Both the position numbers and the translations under genes were made by a program. Below are positions 10,659-21,800 of a stretch of DNA of 64,000 bases, in pieces. Source of the stretch: Phanerodontia chrysosporium (Eukaryota > Basidiomycota > Agaricomycetes > Polyporales > Phanerochaetaceae); contig MJGA01000028.1 in NCBI GenBank assembly GCA_001910725.1, positions 248,001-312,000 of the forward strand, given 5' to 3'. Each line of letters starts with the position of its first letter. Position 1 is the first letter of the stretch. The notes beneath the pieces are model-generated. The model saw only the letters and a list, made by a program, of their open reading frames with translations, was not told where the DNA came from and did not search any database.

Positions 10659-13600
10659 ATGGCGCAACAAGGCATTGCAGACCTTCCACTTCCCGGCACT
10701 CGAAGTGCCCCGAAGACGTTTAAGGGAAAGCACTCTGATGTCGAGTCTTTCCTTTACTTCTTCAATCGACTTTGTACCAAGCATCACATCACCTCAGACG
10801 TGGACAAGATCGAGAGCTTCGTACACTACTGCTCTCGTACGGTTCGCGAAACTCTTGAAGGACTCAGGAGTTATAGGGACAAGAACTGGGACGCATTCGC
10901 TCGCGACTTCATCAAGTACTACGAAGCGGAGCGCGACAAGAAAAGGTTCAAGCTCGCGGACCTAATGCGATACATCCAGACTACGGAGAAGAAAAAGATC
11001 AAGGACTTGGCGGCATGGATGAAGTACCGCCGAGGCTTCGTGCGCATTGCTGGATGGCTCCAGCAGCGCAACAAGATCACCACCAACGATTACGAGACAT
11101 ACCTTTGGCTTGGTATTCCACCACGCTTCCGGGGCATGCTTGAGGCTAGGCTTATGGCCCAGAAGCCTAATCATGACCTGGAGAAGCCGTTCGCGGAGGA
11201 CGACGTGTGCAAAGCCGCTGAGAGTTTGCTGAGGCGAGACCGCTTTGACACAGAGCGGATCCCCTTGGACACAGGCGAGGACTCTTCCTCGGAGCCTGAC
11301 GAGTCAGACTCCGACCCATCGAACGACGAAGACTCTGACTCAGAGTCTGATGTCATTCGAAAGAAGTCCCATCGCCGTCACTCCAGCAGCCACGCACATA
11401 AGCGTAGGGACACCAAGAAAAGGCTTGTCATCGAGCGGAAGAGTGTGAGTCCAGCGTCGGACTCGGACTCGGACGCACCGTCGCGATCGCATCGCAGGCA
11501 AGCTCGCAAGGAAGAGGAGACCAAGGCGAAGCAGGACAAGGAGCTCGAGGAGTTAGTTGACCAACTCTCGCGCATGTCTGTGGACGACACTCGCTACGCT
11601 GTGATCTACTTCAAGGCGTATACGATAAATCCTGCAATCAAGGAAATTATCCCTACGCCCAAGGAGCAGAGGGAGCAGCAGCAGAACGCGCCACGGATGA
11701 CAAGGCTCCTTCCACGAGACCCACCTCCGCATCTGGGAGGAGAGCCTCGTGGACAGTACCAAGGCGACTCACGTACTTGTTATGGCTGCGGCGAAGGAGG
11801 CCACACCATGAACACCTGTCAGCAGCTGCAAGACTACGTCAACCAGGGTATCCTCGCAAGGGATACTCGGGGGCGATACGTTTTCAGGAACGGGACGTAC
11901 ATTCGTCGCGGCACAAACGAGACCATCGTCTCAGCGGTTAAGCGGGCACTCGCCCCGCAGAGCAACTTCATCCCTATCCACTCGCAGAACATCCCTGCAC
12001 CTACAAGGAATGTCTACACTGCTCAGCAATGGATCCAGGAGGATGAAACAGATGAAGACGACGAGCCTACGTACGGAGAAGTGTTCGGTCCAGATCGACA
12101 ACTTCGGTCTACCACGCAGGCACGGAAGGAGAAGTTTGACGGAGTCTGGGTACCACCACGCAGACAGATCCATGACAAACAGGACAAGGAGAATGTTCCG
12201 TCAGTCAAGGAGCCGCTGCAGGCATCCAGCTCGCGTCCAGCTCCTCAGACATACAACCCCACACCGGTTGATGTCCACAAGCCAGCGTTTAATCCGAACG
12301 ACCCTAGCGCATTCCACGAAGACCCGAGCTTGGCGAAGAAGGCAAGGAAGAGTCAGAAGGGAAAGGAGCGAGAGAAGCAGGACGAGGACGTACCCATGGC
12401 AAACGCAGAACCCAAGCGAGAGCGCGACGACAAACGCATGCCACGACGCTCCGAGCTTCAGCAGCTTGTGAACCCGAAGTCCGTCCTGGATAAGGTCCTG
12501 AACACGCCGGTGACTGTCGCCGTCGGCGAATTGCTGGCTGTCTCAAGGGAAGTCAGTCAGCAAGTCCAGGACGTCATCAAGGTGAAGACAGCTGCGCGCC
12601 CACCGGACAAACCTTCGGCGCAATACGTTGGCACAGACAAACCGCTCTCAGCCACGGTGTTCACGCCACGCACCCGAGGACAGCTCATAAAGCTGCGAAT
12701 GGAGTGCGATGGAGTACCCATCCTTGCGATTATCGACACGGGGTCGCAGTTGAACATTGTTCACCACAAGGTGTGGCTGAACTGCCTCAGCAGGCCCATG
12801 GACGTGACCAAGCAGATCACGATGGGCGACGCCAACGGAGGCGAAGGCGTGCTGTCAGGCTTCGTGCCTGACGTCCCGCTCTCTTGTGGCGCGGTGACCA
12901 CGTACGCCAACGTCTTTGTTGGGCAGCGTGCACCGTTCGACCTGCTGTTGGGACGGCCATGGCAGCGCGGAAACTTTGTGTCAATAGACGAGAGGCTGGA
13001 TGGGACGTACCTGCAATTCAAGGACAAGGGACTGCGAGTGAATTTCGAGATTTTGGTCACGCCTGACCAAGTTGATCCCGAGATCGCGGAGTACGTCTCT
13101 CGCTCGCAGGCGCAAGCGTTCGACTCGACCCGGCAGCACCTGTTGAAGACACCCTCAGGCCATAGCGTGCAAGTCTCGCCGTGGGTGGAAGCGTACTCAG
13201 TAATGCTCAAAGCAAGGCGTACGAAACCACTCACCCGTCAAAACGCAGTTGCGCGCATTGAGGAAGCACCAGACGAGGCAAACCCTGTGGCGGAGGAGCC
13301 CTCTCCTACGCAAGAGGAGGAGGAGGCAAGGAGTCAGCAAGCGAAACGATCCGAAGACGAGGAGACTCTGACCAAGCAAGTGGAGGCCATGTCCGTGAAC
13401 GAGGACGCGGACACGCTCGCCCAGCGCAGCGTGTGGCGCACGGACATACTGGGCAAGCATCGCCTTGAGGAGGTCGAAGGCGACACGGAGTCTGAAGGCG
13501 AGGGACAATCGGTCCCCAGCGAACAGCATGTCAGCGAAGAGGAACTGGACGACACCGAGGAAGAACTCACCATGCCTGGAGGGTTAATTCTCCTCAATGA

Positions 13601-15386
13601 GGATTCCCATTTTCCGGAAGGCGGAGGAGATCCCTGGCCAGGCTGGCTCAAAAAGGCCGGTCAGTACTTAGGCGGGTGGATCTCCAAAGTCATGGCACAC
13701 TCGCTTACCAGCGAGACCACCACCGAAGACACTCCAAGCGGGAAGGAGATGGAGGATGAGGTCCAGGAGCTATTGTTAAGAGTTAGCGACCTGGAGGCAT
13801 ACGTAGAGGACCAGGAGCGCACCTGTGCACGTATGTCCAGCACAGTGGACGAACTGTCATGGTACGTAATGCGCAAAAAGCGTAGGCGAGCTCAGAAACG
13901 ACGCGAACGACGACTCTGGGAAGCGTACCTCGAAGAACGCTCGGCCACACCCGACTCGCTACCCGACCTCGTACCGCTATCGCCCAGCGAGAGCGAGGTA
14001 TCGTTGCACGCCGCCGAAGATAGGGACGATGAGCAAGACAGCGAACCCGAGAAAAGCTCAGATGACGTACCTCGGGTGTACAGCGCGCACACGACTGCCG
14101 AGCAGTTCTGGGGGCAGTACATGCGGAATACTGCGCCCCACCTGCAGCCACCTGCACGGCTGCATCAGCCAATCGATCGATTCCCAAGACGAGAACGTAC
14201 CTACGAGTCCGAGACGCCAGCCGAGGCAACGCGGATGCTTGAGGCTCTGCTGCAGAAGCTGCAGCAGCCGAGCCGAGAGAGCGACGAGCTCGCGCAGAAG
14301 GTTGCCCGCGCGAGACTGCTACATTGCTACCAAGAGCAATTAGCCCAGATCGAACGAGACGAGAGAGACGGATTGTACGTACCCGGCGATGTTTGGCGCA
14401 ACCCGCAAGACGACCGACGCTATGCCGAGCGCGAGCACGACCTTCGACTAGTCGTGCTCGGCTGGGCCACGCCGCCGCAAGTGCGAGAAGGAACAGGAAC
14501 GTATCTGAAGCAGCTGCTGGACGAGCAGCTGCGAGAAGGTCCTTCGGCCGAACCGCTGCCACGATTCGTCCGAAGGCTAGGCGAACGACAGCTGACCGAG
14601 GCAGAGGAGCTCGGTCAGGTCGCGGGCAGACCAGCAGACCGCCTGCGCCACACAGGGGTGTGCGCAGGTGACCGGCAGGAGACCCCAGGATTCGGTCTGG
14701 GAGACCTGATCCTGCAGGGAGACCTGCTGAATGGGAGACCTCAGCAGGCAGGGAGCGAGACCGCCGACAGGCTCGGCAGGCGAATGGAGAACTCACCAGG
14801 ACCCCGGAAACCGCTCTCCGTGCCAGATCGCGCCTCCATTGCGCGCGACGCAATATCGTGGCGCACCTTCGCCACGCCTCAACTCGAAGATCCAGATCTG
14901 CTATTCAGCACGCAAGAGGTCAGCAAAGCCATCGACGAAGTGGCCGAAGCACTACAGCAAGCAGATTCGACGCACCTGGGGCTCGAGATGCCTCCGTCGA
15001 CTCAAGATCGCGGTTGCGCGACCATGCCAACACCACCAAACACGCCCTGGGACGCCTCGCAGGACGTCCCACAGGTGCTGGTGTACGCCGAGAGAGAGGA
15101 GGGCCCACCCGAATATTCGAGTGAGCCCGAGGAAGGCTCCTGGGAGCGTCTACAAGGCGTGTCAAACGCATATAAGGCCATAGAGGGGGCGAAACGACTC
15201 ACCCAGACAGCTCCTCGCCCTCCCCGAGCTGCACCCAACACGATGTCGGTCCCCTCTGGACCGTCAACCGCGCCAAGCACCCGCAGCTCGGCGAGCTGCT
15301 CGACCGAGCTCAGCAGCTCGGCATCGCCGACGCCATCCGCATCGCGTTCCCGCCTGCGCACAACTCGAGGGCGACGAGCGCGATGA
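10659..15386 (+). CDS. E1 ORF1: Gag-zinc knuckle-retropepsin polyprotein with long C-terminal extension
   Basis: Reading from the ATG at 10659 (context ACCATGG; the E2 homologue starts here too) gives 1575 residues. An in-frame ATG at 10518 would add 47. The N-terminal 200 residues look like a Gag capsid (KHSDVESFLYFFNRL, KYYEAERDKKRF). An acidic Ser/Asp linker follows, then a CCHC knuckle (CYGCGEGGHTMNTC, residues about 374-387), then a retropepsin with IIDTGSQ near residue 692 and LLLGRPWQRGN about 70 residues later. The remaining roughly 800 residues match no family I know; they are Glu/Arg-rich and probably coiled coil. One patch, MPGGLILLNED, is conserved in E2. Having the protease in this ORF and not in Pol is unusual for Ty3 elements. 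The stop overlaps the next start (ATGA, 15383-15386). Confidence 0.9.
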   Translation: MAQQGIADLPLPGTRSAPKTFKGKHSDVESFLYFFNRLCTKHHITSDVDKIESFVHYCSRTVRETLEGLRSYRDKNWDAFARDFIKYYEAERDKKRFKLADLMRYIQTTEKKKIKDLAAWMKYRRGFVRIAGWLQQRNKITTNDYETYLWLGIPPRFRGMLEARLMAQKPNHDLEKPFAEDDVCKAAESLLRRDRFDTERIPLDTGEDSSSEPDESDSDPSNDEDSDSESDVIRKKSHRRHSSSHAHKRRDTKKRLVIERKSVSPASDSDSDAPSRSHRRQARKEEETKAKQDKELEELVDQLSRMSVDDTRYAVIYFKAYTINPAIKEIIPTPKEQREQQQNAPRMTRLLPRDPPPHLGGEPRGQYQGDSRTCYGCGEGGHTMNTCQQLQDYVNQGILARDTRGRYVFRNGTYIRRGTNETIVSAVKRALAPQSNFIPIHSQNIPAPTRNVYTAQQWIQEDETDEDDEPTYGEVFGPDRQLRSTTQARKEKFDGVWVPPRRQIHDKQDKENVPSVKEPLQASSSRPAPQTYNPTPVDVHKPAFNPNDPSAFHEDPSLAKKARKSQKGKEREKQDEDVPMANAEPKRERDDKRMPRRSELQQLVNPKSVLDKVLNTPVTVAVGELLAVSREVSQQVQDVIKVKTAARPPDKPSAQYVGTDKPLSATVFTPRTRGQLIKLRMECDGVPILAIIDTGSQLNIVHHKVWLNCLSRPMDVTKQITMGDANGGEGVLSGFVPDVPLSCGAVTTYANVFVGQRAPFDLLLGRPWQRGNFVSIDERLDGTYLQFKDKGLRVNFEILVTPDQVDPEIAEYVSRSQAQAFDSTRQHLLKTPSGHSVQVSPWVEAYSVMLKARRTKPLTRQNAVARIEEAPDEANPVAEEPSPTQEEEEARSQQAKRSEDEETLTKQVEAMSVNEDADTLAQRSVWRTDILGKHRLEEVEGDTESEGEGQSVPSEQHVSEEELDDTEEELTMPGGLILLNEDSHFPEGGGDPWPGWLKKAGQYLGGWISKVMAHSLTSETTTEDTPSGKEMEDEVQELLLRVSDLEAYVEDQERTCARMSSTVDELSWYVMRKKRRRAQKRRERRLWEAYLEERSATPDSLPDLVPLSPSESEVSLHAAEDRDDEQDSEPEKSSDDVPRVYSAHTTAEQFWGQYMRNTAPHLQPPARLHQPIDRFPRRERTYESETPAEATRMLEALLQKLQQPSRESDELAQKVARARLLHCYQEQLAQIERDERDGLYVPGDVWRNPQDDRRYAEREHDLRLVVLGWATPPQVREGTGTYLKQLLDEQLREGPSAEPLPRFVRRLGERQLTEAEELGQVAGRPADRLRHTGVCAGDRQETPGFGLGDLILQGDLLNGRPQQAGSETADRLGRRMENSPGPRKPLSVPDRASIARDAISWRTFATPQLEDPDLLFSTQEVSKAIDEVAEALQQADSTHLGLEMPPSTQDRGCATMPTPPNTPWDASQDVPQVLVYAEREEGPPEYSSEPEEGSWERLQGVSNAYKAIEGAKRLTQTAPRPPRAAPNTMSVPSGPSTAPSTRSSASCSTELSSSASPTPSASRSRLRTTRGRRAR

Positions 15387-17203
15387 ACGCGCGCATCGCC
15401 ACCATGCCGCCGATCGACGACCACTGCTCGCTCTACTACAGCATCGAGGTGCCGCCGGTCATCGCCGCACTCGTGCCCGAGGACGACGGCGACACCGTCG
15501 AAATGCTTTCGGTATGCTACCAACACGAGAACGTTCTCGGGGAGGTAGCATATCCGAAAGCAACGAGCCTGAAGAGTCAGTACCAGCTCGTATATTGGCC
15601 ACTCACCGTCCCGAGACGTATCGACATCCCACAGCCACCGAACGAGGCGACAGTTGCCGTCGCCACGCCGCAAGTACCATACCCGCGCTGGCCGCCTATC
15701 CACGTCACCTACCAGGTCGACGAGATGGCCTGCGAGCTGCACCCGCCGGGCGAAGACACCACGACGCTGCGCTGGACCGCTCCCGCGACGATCCAGGCCC
15801 GCATCGGATGCGCACCGGCCACGGCGTACAAGGGAAGCTTACGCATGTGGACGCCGGCCGGCACGCCGTCGCCCAGCACGCTGCTGACCCTCGCGCAGCC
15901 GGGGTACCTGCCGCCAGCCTTCCGCGACCCGCTCCTGCAGCAGATGGGGGCGTTAGTCGAACGAGCACGCCGCCGAACGTACCGGTTGGACCCAAGCCGA
16001 CGCCTCACCATCCGGGCATGGACGGACGCCGCGGCACTCAAGCTGCTGGACGGACAGTGGGCACCGAAGGGGCTGCTCACTGAGACCTGGCCCGAGCAGC
16101 ATCGCCGAGGGCAACACCTTGTCCACGAGCCGAGGTACGAGCCGTACCTCAACGTCGCGACCGGGTACGCCGAAGCCGAAGAAGACATCGACGACGATGC
16201 CAGCGAGGCTAGCACCGTCGACGATGAGACGAACACGAGCAGCAGCGCTGCCGAGGAGTATCTCGACAACGCCGCCGCGACCTACACGATACCAGTTCAG
16301 CGACGCAGGAAGAAGACCGAAGACTTACCTGCAACATGGCTCTGGGACGCCCATTTCGTCCCCAGCGACTTCCGCCGACGCGTCAAGAGCGCCATCCGCG
16401 AGGACGTTGCGGACAGACGCATTGAGGCGTCAGCCGGCATGCTCTGCGAGACCCTCGTGCCGACCGCGGCCGAGGATGCAGCTCAAAGACAAGCCGCCCG
16501 AGAGGAGAAGACTCGAGCCTGCCTGAATAGGCAGGGGAGGACTTGGTGGCGCCGGCACGAACGAGCCTCCGAGGAGCCGGAGCAGACGCCCGCTCGCGAG
16601 CCGCTCGCTCGCAGTGCGACTTCCTCGCCCGAGACTTCGACCAACCGGCTCCCCTTGGCTCGACCGGCACCTCGCCGCGTCTTTATCCCTCCGTACCCCT
16701 ACACTCCGCTTGACTCTCACCTCTCTGGCGACCCCGACACTGTCTATGGCGATCACACCGACGATGTCAGCTGCACCGAGGAGAAGCCCGAAGCCAGCGA
16801 AGGCTTCGGCTCCAACGCACCACCGCCCTACGCCGCAAACGTGAGCAGCGACGACCCGCTGCAAGCGTTCATCGAAGGCCTCACGCAGGAGCTCGAGCCC
16901 GAGCTTCTGCGCAAGGCCGTCGCCGAACTTGGGAGCGCAGACGCGCCCAACGAGACGCAGGTGGGCGAGCACGACTGCCTCGCACTCGTCCCCTGGGAGC
17001 TCATCTACGACAGGCAGCGGCCGAGCCACTCATGGACATCGACGCGCTGCTCGCTTACCCAGGCAGCAGCGCGACGAGTGAGTACTCGCCACCCGAGACC
17101 ATCGACGCCGAGATGGCATGCGAAGACCCGAAGGACGAGGGGGACAACGAGGAGGAGCTGGAGGAGGGAGAGATACGAGAGAAGAAGGGGCCTACACATG
17201 TAA
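15383..17203 (+). CDS. E1 ORF2: element-encoded protein of unknown function
   Basis: 606 codons starting in the ATGA overlap with ORF1. The same frame is open for more than 100 nt upstream inside ORF1, and that part also resembles E2, so the true start or fusion point may be earlier. I recognise no domain. The conserved part is the first 200 residues (for example KATS then LVYWPL in E1, QATS then LVFWPL in E2; LLTLAQPGYLP against LLTLSQPG). Its tail after about 17030 is basic and looks out of frame: the frame holding the acidic sequence conserved in E2 switches to that of the next ORF. A frameshift, programmed or mutational, therefore probably joins ORF2 to the 17032 frame. Its place between Gag-protease and Pol might suggest a structural or envelope-like role, but nothing in the sequence proves it. 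Confidence 0.65.
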   Translation: MNARIATMPPIDDHCSLYYSIEVPPVIAALVPEDDGDTVEMLSVCYQHENVLGEVAYPKATSLKSQYQLVYWPLTVPRRIDIPQPPNEATVAVATPQVPYPRWPPIHVTYQVDEMACELHPPGEDTTTLRWTAPATIQARIGCAPATAYKGSLRMWTPAGTPSPSTLLTLAQPGYLPPAFRDPLLQQMGALVERARRRTYRLDPSRRLTIRAWTDAAALKLLDGQWAPKGLLTETWPEQHRRGQHLVHEPRYEPYLNVATGYAEAEEDIDDDASEASTVDDETNTSSSAAEEYLDNAAATYTIPVQRRRKKTEDLPATWLWDAHFVPSDFRRRVKSAIREDVADRRIEASAGMLCETLVPTAAEDAAQRQAAREEKTRACLNRQGRTWWRRHERASEEPEQTPAREPLARSATSSPETSTNRLPLARPAPRRVFIPPYPYTPLDSHLSGDPDTVYGDHTDDVSCTEEKPEASEGFGSNAPPPYAANVSSDDPLQAFIEGLTQELEPELLRKAVAELGSADAPNETQVGEHDCLALVPWELIYDRQRPSHSWTSTRCSLTQAAARRVSTRHPRPSTPRWHAKTRRTRGTTRRSWRRERYERRRGLHM

Positions 17204-17972
17204 GCACCCCCTTCAGCATCGCGTCCACCCCCACCGGCATGCATACGCCCATGCCGGAGGTTCGCGCCTTCACCATCACCGTCGCGTCCCCCGAGCCACA
17301 AGAGGCACCGCAGCAGCACGAAGAACAAGACGTTGCCCACGCTGCTGTTGCGGGCCGTCAGCTCGCCATGCCGCCGTCCGCCATCCCACTCTATCCGCCC
17401 GATGTACTGGTGCCGACGCTCGTCGGGCCGCCCACGCTCGAACACATCGGACCGCGGCCCCCTTTCATCCTCACGGTCTTCGACACAGCAACATACCCAG
17501 CTCAAGACGCAGCCGTCGCGGCCGCGATCCTCGCGCACGCCGCTGAACGCCGCAGCAGGCTTCAGCGAGAGCTCGGCGAGCTCGTGCAGCTCACCCACGC
17601 ATTCGGCCTACCCACCTGGATCAGCGACCGCCTGTTCGCTGCACGCCCGACACAAGTCGATCTCGAGTGCATGTACCCGTACATGGAGACCTACGGCACG
17701 CCCTATCTTTTCGGCTACGAGCAATGGGCCCTGCGCCAGGTTCGGCACCGTTGGGCCGCGCTCTCAAGTCACCCGGACGCGCCGAAGAACGTCAGGATCT
17801 GCGACGAGATCCTGCACGCCGACGAATTCCATCCCCACGCACCCATCATCCGTCACGCTCGGCTCAACGGCCGACTCGGGGCGAACTCTTCATTCGCCCC
17901 ATCACGCTTTTTCAGCTCGGGCACATGGGACCGCCGGCCTCACCGTACGCTCGCGGCGGCCCATTCTTCTGA
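17032..17972 (+). pseudogene. E1 ORF3a: continuation of ORF2 protein in shifted frames
   Basis: From the ATG at 17032 the frame encodes an acidic segment (EELEEGEIREKKG), then a conserved block, QVDLECMYPYMETYGTPYLF, whose E2 counterpart is RDLECLLPYTEEFGTPYLY. In E2 both blocks follow the ORF2 homologue in the same protein, so this is the C-terminal half of the ORF2 product. Near 17880, at CTCGGGGCG, the homology leaves this frame and continues in another (LFIRPITLFQLGH against SYITPVTLYHIGN in E2), ending at the stop at 17970-17972. Past 17885 the 17032 frame stays open by chance and runs into Pol. The apparent 1759-residue single ORF is therefore probably not one protein. Function unknown. 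Confidence 0.55.
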
Positions 17973-18554
17973 GCGCGAAGCAACGGACACGCGCGCACAC
18001 CATCGGTCAACCTCGGCATCGGTCACTCGTACTGGACAGGCTCTCGGCCGCGTTCGCGCCGAGCAGCCAAGCTTGGATCTCGGTAACGTACACTCTTCAC
18101 GGCCTCTTTCTGCTGATTTCTCTGTTGTACCTTCTGTTTGTAGTGTCTCGGCTCACGCTGGACAGCGTGGCCGGCTGTTGGGCAAACGAGTGCACGCACG
18201 ACGCGCGCACGCTCTACTCGCAGCCACAAAAGTTGCCGTCCGGTGGTTCATCTTTGCTCTAGCCCCCGCTCCAGCTCAGGCTATGGCCGGAGACGAACTC
18301 CACGCCGGCGATACTGATCTCTGTTTCCCTTGTATTCTTAGTGTTACGGGCACGACGGCCCCAGTAGCAATTTCGATTTTCCTTCTATATTTCTTTGTAT
18401 TTGTATTACTTACTAGTTTCAGCTTGTATACGTCTAGGACGGCCAAAAGGGCTGCGTCACATGTACCTCAGAATGTGAATCAAAAGGATTCACCTTATGA
18501 ACATGTGTGCAGAGCGATGGGACACCTACTGCCAACGTCCCGAGACTCAGCAGC

Positions 18555-18570
18555 TCAAGCGACCCCCGGA
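18555..18570 (+). promoter_or_regulatory. Internal copy of the 3' priming motif in E1
   Basis: TCAAGCGACCCCCGGA here is identical over 16 bases to the motif abutting the 3' LTR at 22344-22359. E2 has a 15-base internal match at the corresponding place. It may be a central plus-strand priming site or the scar of an ancestral element end. Confidence 0.6.
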
Positions 18571-18614
18571 GGCACGAATCCGGCGCGAATCCAGCAAAAA
18601 CAATGTTTTGCATC

Positions 18615-18634
18615 TGCCGGAATCGAACTCTCGG
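18615..18634 (-). other. Antisense tRNA-like sequence in E1 spacer
   Basis: Read on the minus strand, the stretch gives GAGAGTTCGATTCCGG, a B-box-like T-arm, preceded by GATCTCGAGGCC, which resembles an anticodon-stem 3' half plus variable loop. The T-stem is imperfect and no full cloverleaf folds, so it is at most a decayed tRNA-derived piece. E2 has similar sequences in its spacer. Confidence 0.35.
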
Positions 18635-18849
18635 CCTCGAGATCAGAACACGCCAGCGACCTCAGCGCCCGCCACACATGCCAAAGCCAGGCAGACTGCG
18701 GCGGTAGCACTCAGCACAGCGACCACGCAGGTGCGCCAGGCGCATCAAGCGCATCAGCGCCACCATGCTTGCCACGCGAGCAGGGCGCTAACCGTGCACC
18801 ATCTACACCTACGACTACGAACGCAGGCAGCGCAAGCGGTGCTGCCTCA

Positions 18850-21800
18850 GGCTTCTACGTGACTATTCAAGAGGAAGATTTGGAGCACACGGAGGCGCCT
18901 CCAATATTCTTCACGGTCCCTATGGAGGAGTTTCTGGAGAATTTGGACGAAGAAGACACTGTGCTATGCATGGACGGCGAGAACATATTCTCAGCCTTCA
19001 AGCCCATGTACCTGCCAGAGGTGCTTACAGCGTACAAACGCGTAGACCGCAAGGTCAAGCCAGTCCCAGCTGTATACCCAGAGGACGCCAAGGTGGAGCG
19101 TCGCATTCCAGACCCCCCTCCTCTGGCTTCGCTGCAACCACTGCCTATTCGACCACCAGACTTCATACCCGATGGAGGACGGCTGACGGACGAACGACTT
19201 AAGGAGATGGACATCAACCCGCAGGGATTCCTATGGCCAGAGGAGGAAAAGCTGTTCAAGCATGTACTACAGCTACATCAGAATAGCTTCGTATGGGAGG
19301 ATCACCAGCGTGGATCCTTCCGCGAGGACTACTTCTCGCCGTACATCATACCTGTGGTTCCGCACATCCCATGGGCATTCCCCAACATTCCTATTCCTCC
19401 CGGAATTAGGGATAAGGTGGTACAACTACTTCGAGAAAAGATCGAAGCAGGCGTATACGAACCTAGCCAGTCATCCTATCGATCTCGCTGGTTTTGCGTT
19501 CTCAAGAAAAGCGGCAAGCTTCGCATCGTACACGACCTTCAGCCTCTCAACAAGGTTACTATACGAGATGCAGGACTCCCGCCCAACCTGGACAGCTTCG
19601 TAGAGCCATTCGCCGGGCATCAGTGCTATACGGTGTTTGACCTCTACTGGGGCTTTGACGCACGCAAGGTTCATCCCAAGAGCAGGGACCTCACAGCATT
19701 TCTCACTCCGCTGGGATTGCTACGTATCACATCACTACCCACCGGCTTCACAAACTCTCCAGCAGAGTTTCAAGCATGCATGTCTTTCATACTCAAGGAC
19801 GAGATTCCGCACAAGGCCAACATCTTCATCGATGACCTACCCATCAAGGGCTCTAAAACGCAGTACCCGGACGCAGCAGGCAATCCGCAGACCATGCCTG
19901 ACAATCCAGGAATTAGGCGTTTTATCTGGGAGCACGCCAATGACGTTCATCGCATCATTCACCGTGTCAGCCATGCCGGGGGAACATTTTCTCCCACTAA
20001 AGTTCAGCTGGCCCAGCCAGAAGTTCTCATCGTGGGACAAAAGTGTACACCAGAAGGCCGACTGCCAGACGAACAAAAGATGGAAAAGATTCTCTCCTGG
20101 CCACCTCTCAAGACTGTCAAGGACGTACGCGCATTCCTAGGCTTATGCGGTACTGTGCGGATCTGGATTGAGAACTATTCAGTCATAACGCGACCCTTGA
20201 CTGAACTCATCCGGCGAGACATCGAGTTCGAATGGAATGAACGACGTCAAGCAGCTTTCGACCAGCTCAAGCAAGCTATTACATCTCCACCAGCCCTCCG
20301 CGCAATCGACTACCAGTCAGAATCACCAGTCATCCTATCCGTCGACTCCAGCTACATAGCTGTAGGCTTCATTCTATCGCAACTGGATGAGCAAGGACGA
20401 CGCCATCCAGCCCGCTACGGATCATTGCCCATGAACGAGCGCGAAGCGCGATACTCCCAGCCCAAGCTCGAGCTATACGGACTCTACCGTGCACTGCGCG
20501 CGTATCGGGTACATCTAATAGGTGTACACAAGCTCATCGTGGAAGTGGATGCCAAGTACATCCGAGGCATGCTCAACTACCCAGACCTACAGCCCAATGC
20601 CACGATCAACCGCTGGATACAGGGCATCTTCTTGTTTGACTTCGAGCTTGTACATGTACCAGCCGAACGTCACAAGGGACCCGACGCCTTGTCGCGAAAG
20701 GAGTTAGCAGAAGGAGAAGCAGTAGAAGAAGAGGACGACAGCTGGCTCGACGATATTGCCCTCATGGTGCAAACAGCCAGCTACGACGCTATGCAACCTT
20801 GGCCCCAAGCCCATTCATGCTTCTGTCAAATCTTCGCATCACCCGATTGCCCAACACGCCCCTACGCATTCGCAACGGAGCTGAGCAGAGCAGACCAAGA
20901 GATGGTGGACATCTACGACTTTCACCATACTCTGCAGACCCCAGACTTCGGCGGAAATCGCCAGAAGAAAGGGCGCTTTATGCAGAAGGCGATCAAGTAC
21001 TTTGTCAAGGGACCAGCCATGTTCAAGCGCAACCCAGACGGCACACCTCTCAAGTGCGTATTCAGGCACTCCAAGCGTCAGGCTATCATGGAAGCTGCAC
21101 ATGAGCACATGGGACATCGAGGCGAACAGGCCACAATCACAGCCATCAAGCAGCGTTTCTATTGGCCACGAATGCAAGAGGAGATCAAGCGGCACGTCCG
21201 CTCGTGCCATCAGTGTCAAATTCGTAGCCTGCGCAAGGCAGAAGTACCCATCATGGTGTCTACCCCCGCAACACTCTTCACGAAGGTCTACCTCGACCTA
21301 ATGCACATGCCCACGGTACGGCGCCTGGTAGGCATCGTAGCAGGGAAAGACGATCTATCCGGTGTATCAGAGGGCCGAGCAATCCATGATCGAAAGGCCA
21401 AGACCATCGCCAATTTCTTCTGGGAGCAGATCCTTTGCCGCTATGGAGCTGTCGGCCAAGTCACCACTGACAATGGCAGGGAGTTTATGGCTGCATACAC
21501 CCTCCTCATGGATCAGTATCACCTTCCGCATATCAAAATCTCTACGTATAACTCCAAGGCCAATGGTGTGGTAGAGCGAGGTCACCTCATTATCCGGGAA
21601 GCTATCATGAAGGCATGCGAGGGCAATATCAGCAAGTGGCCAGACTATGTCACGCACGCATTCTTTGCGGACAGAGTTACGGTCCGGAAGCAAACAGGCT
21701 ATTCGCCATACTACCTCCTTCATGGACAACATCCAGTCCTACCATTCGACCTTACGGAAGCCACATTCATGGTAGACGGGTTTACACGAGGAATGGACAC

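Larger units (their letters stand above)
17973..18849 (+). other. E1 spacer between ORF3a and Pol
   Basis: About 0.9 kb with weak coding character. It contains a possible 61-bp intron (18083-18143, GTAACG...TTTGTAG with CTGAT), a T-rich stretch at 18355-18425 that translates as hydrophobic residues, an internal copy of the 3' priming motif (18555-18570) and an antisense tRNA-like sequence (18615-18634). E2 has a spacer of similar size with the same two landmarks. How Pol is expressed across it is not clear; splicing is one possibility. Confidence 0.6.

Noticed and set aside
18355..18425. Transmembrane, envelope-like segment in the E1 spacer
   Set aside because: The hydrophobic reading comes from T-rich, intron-like DNA and is not conserved as protein in E2.
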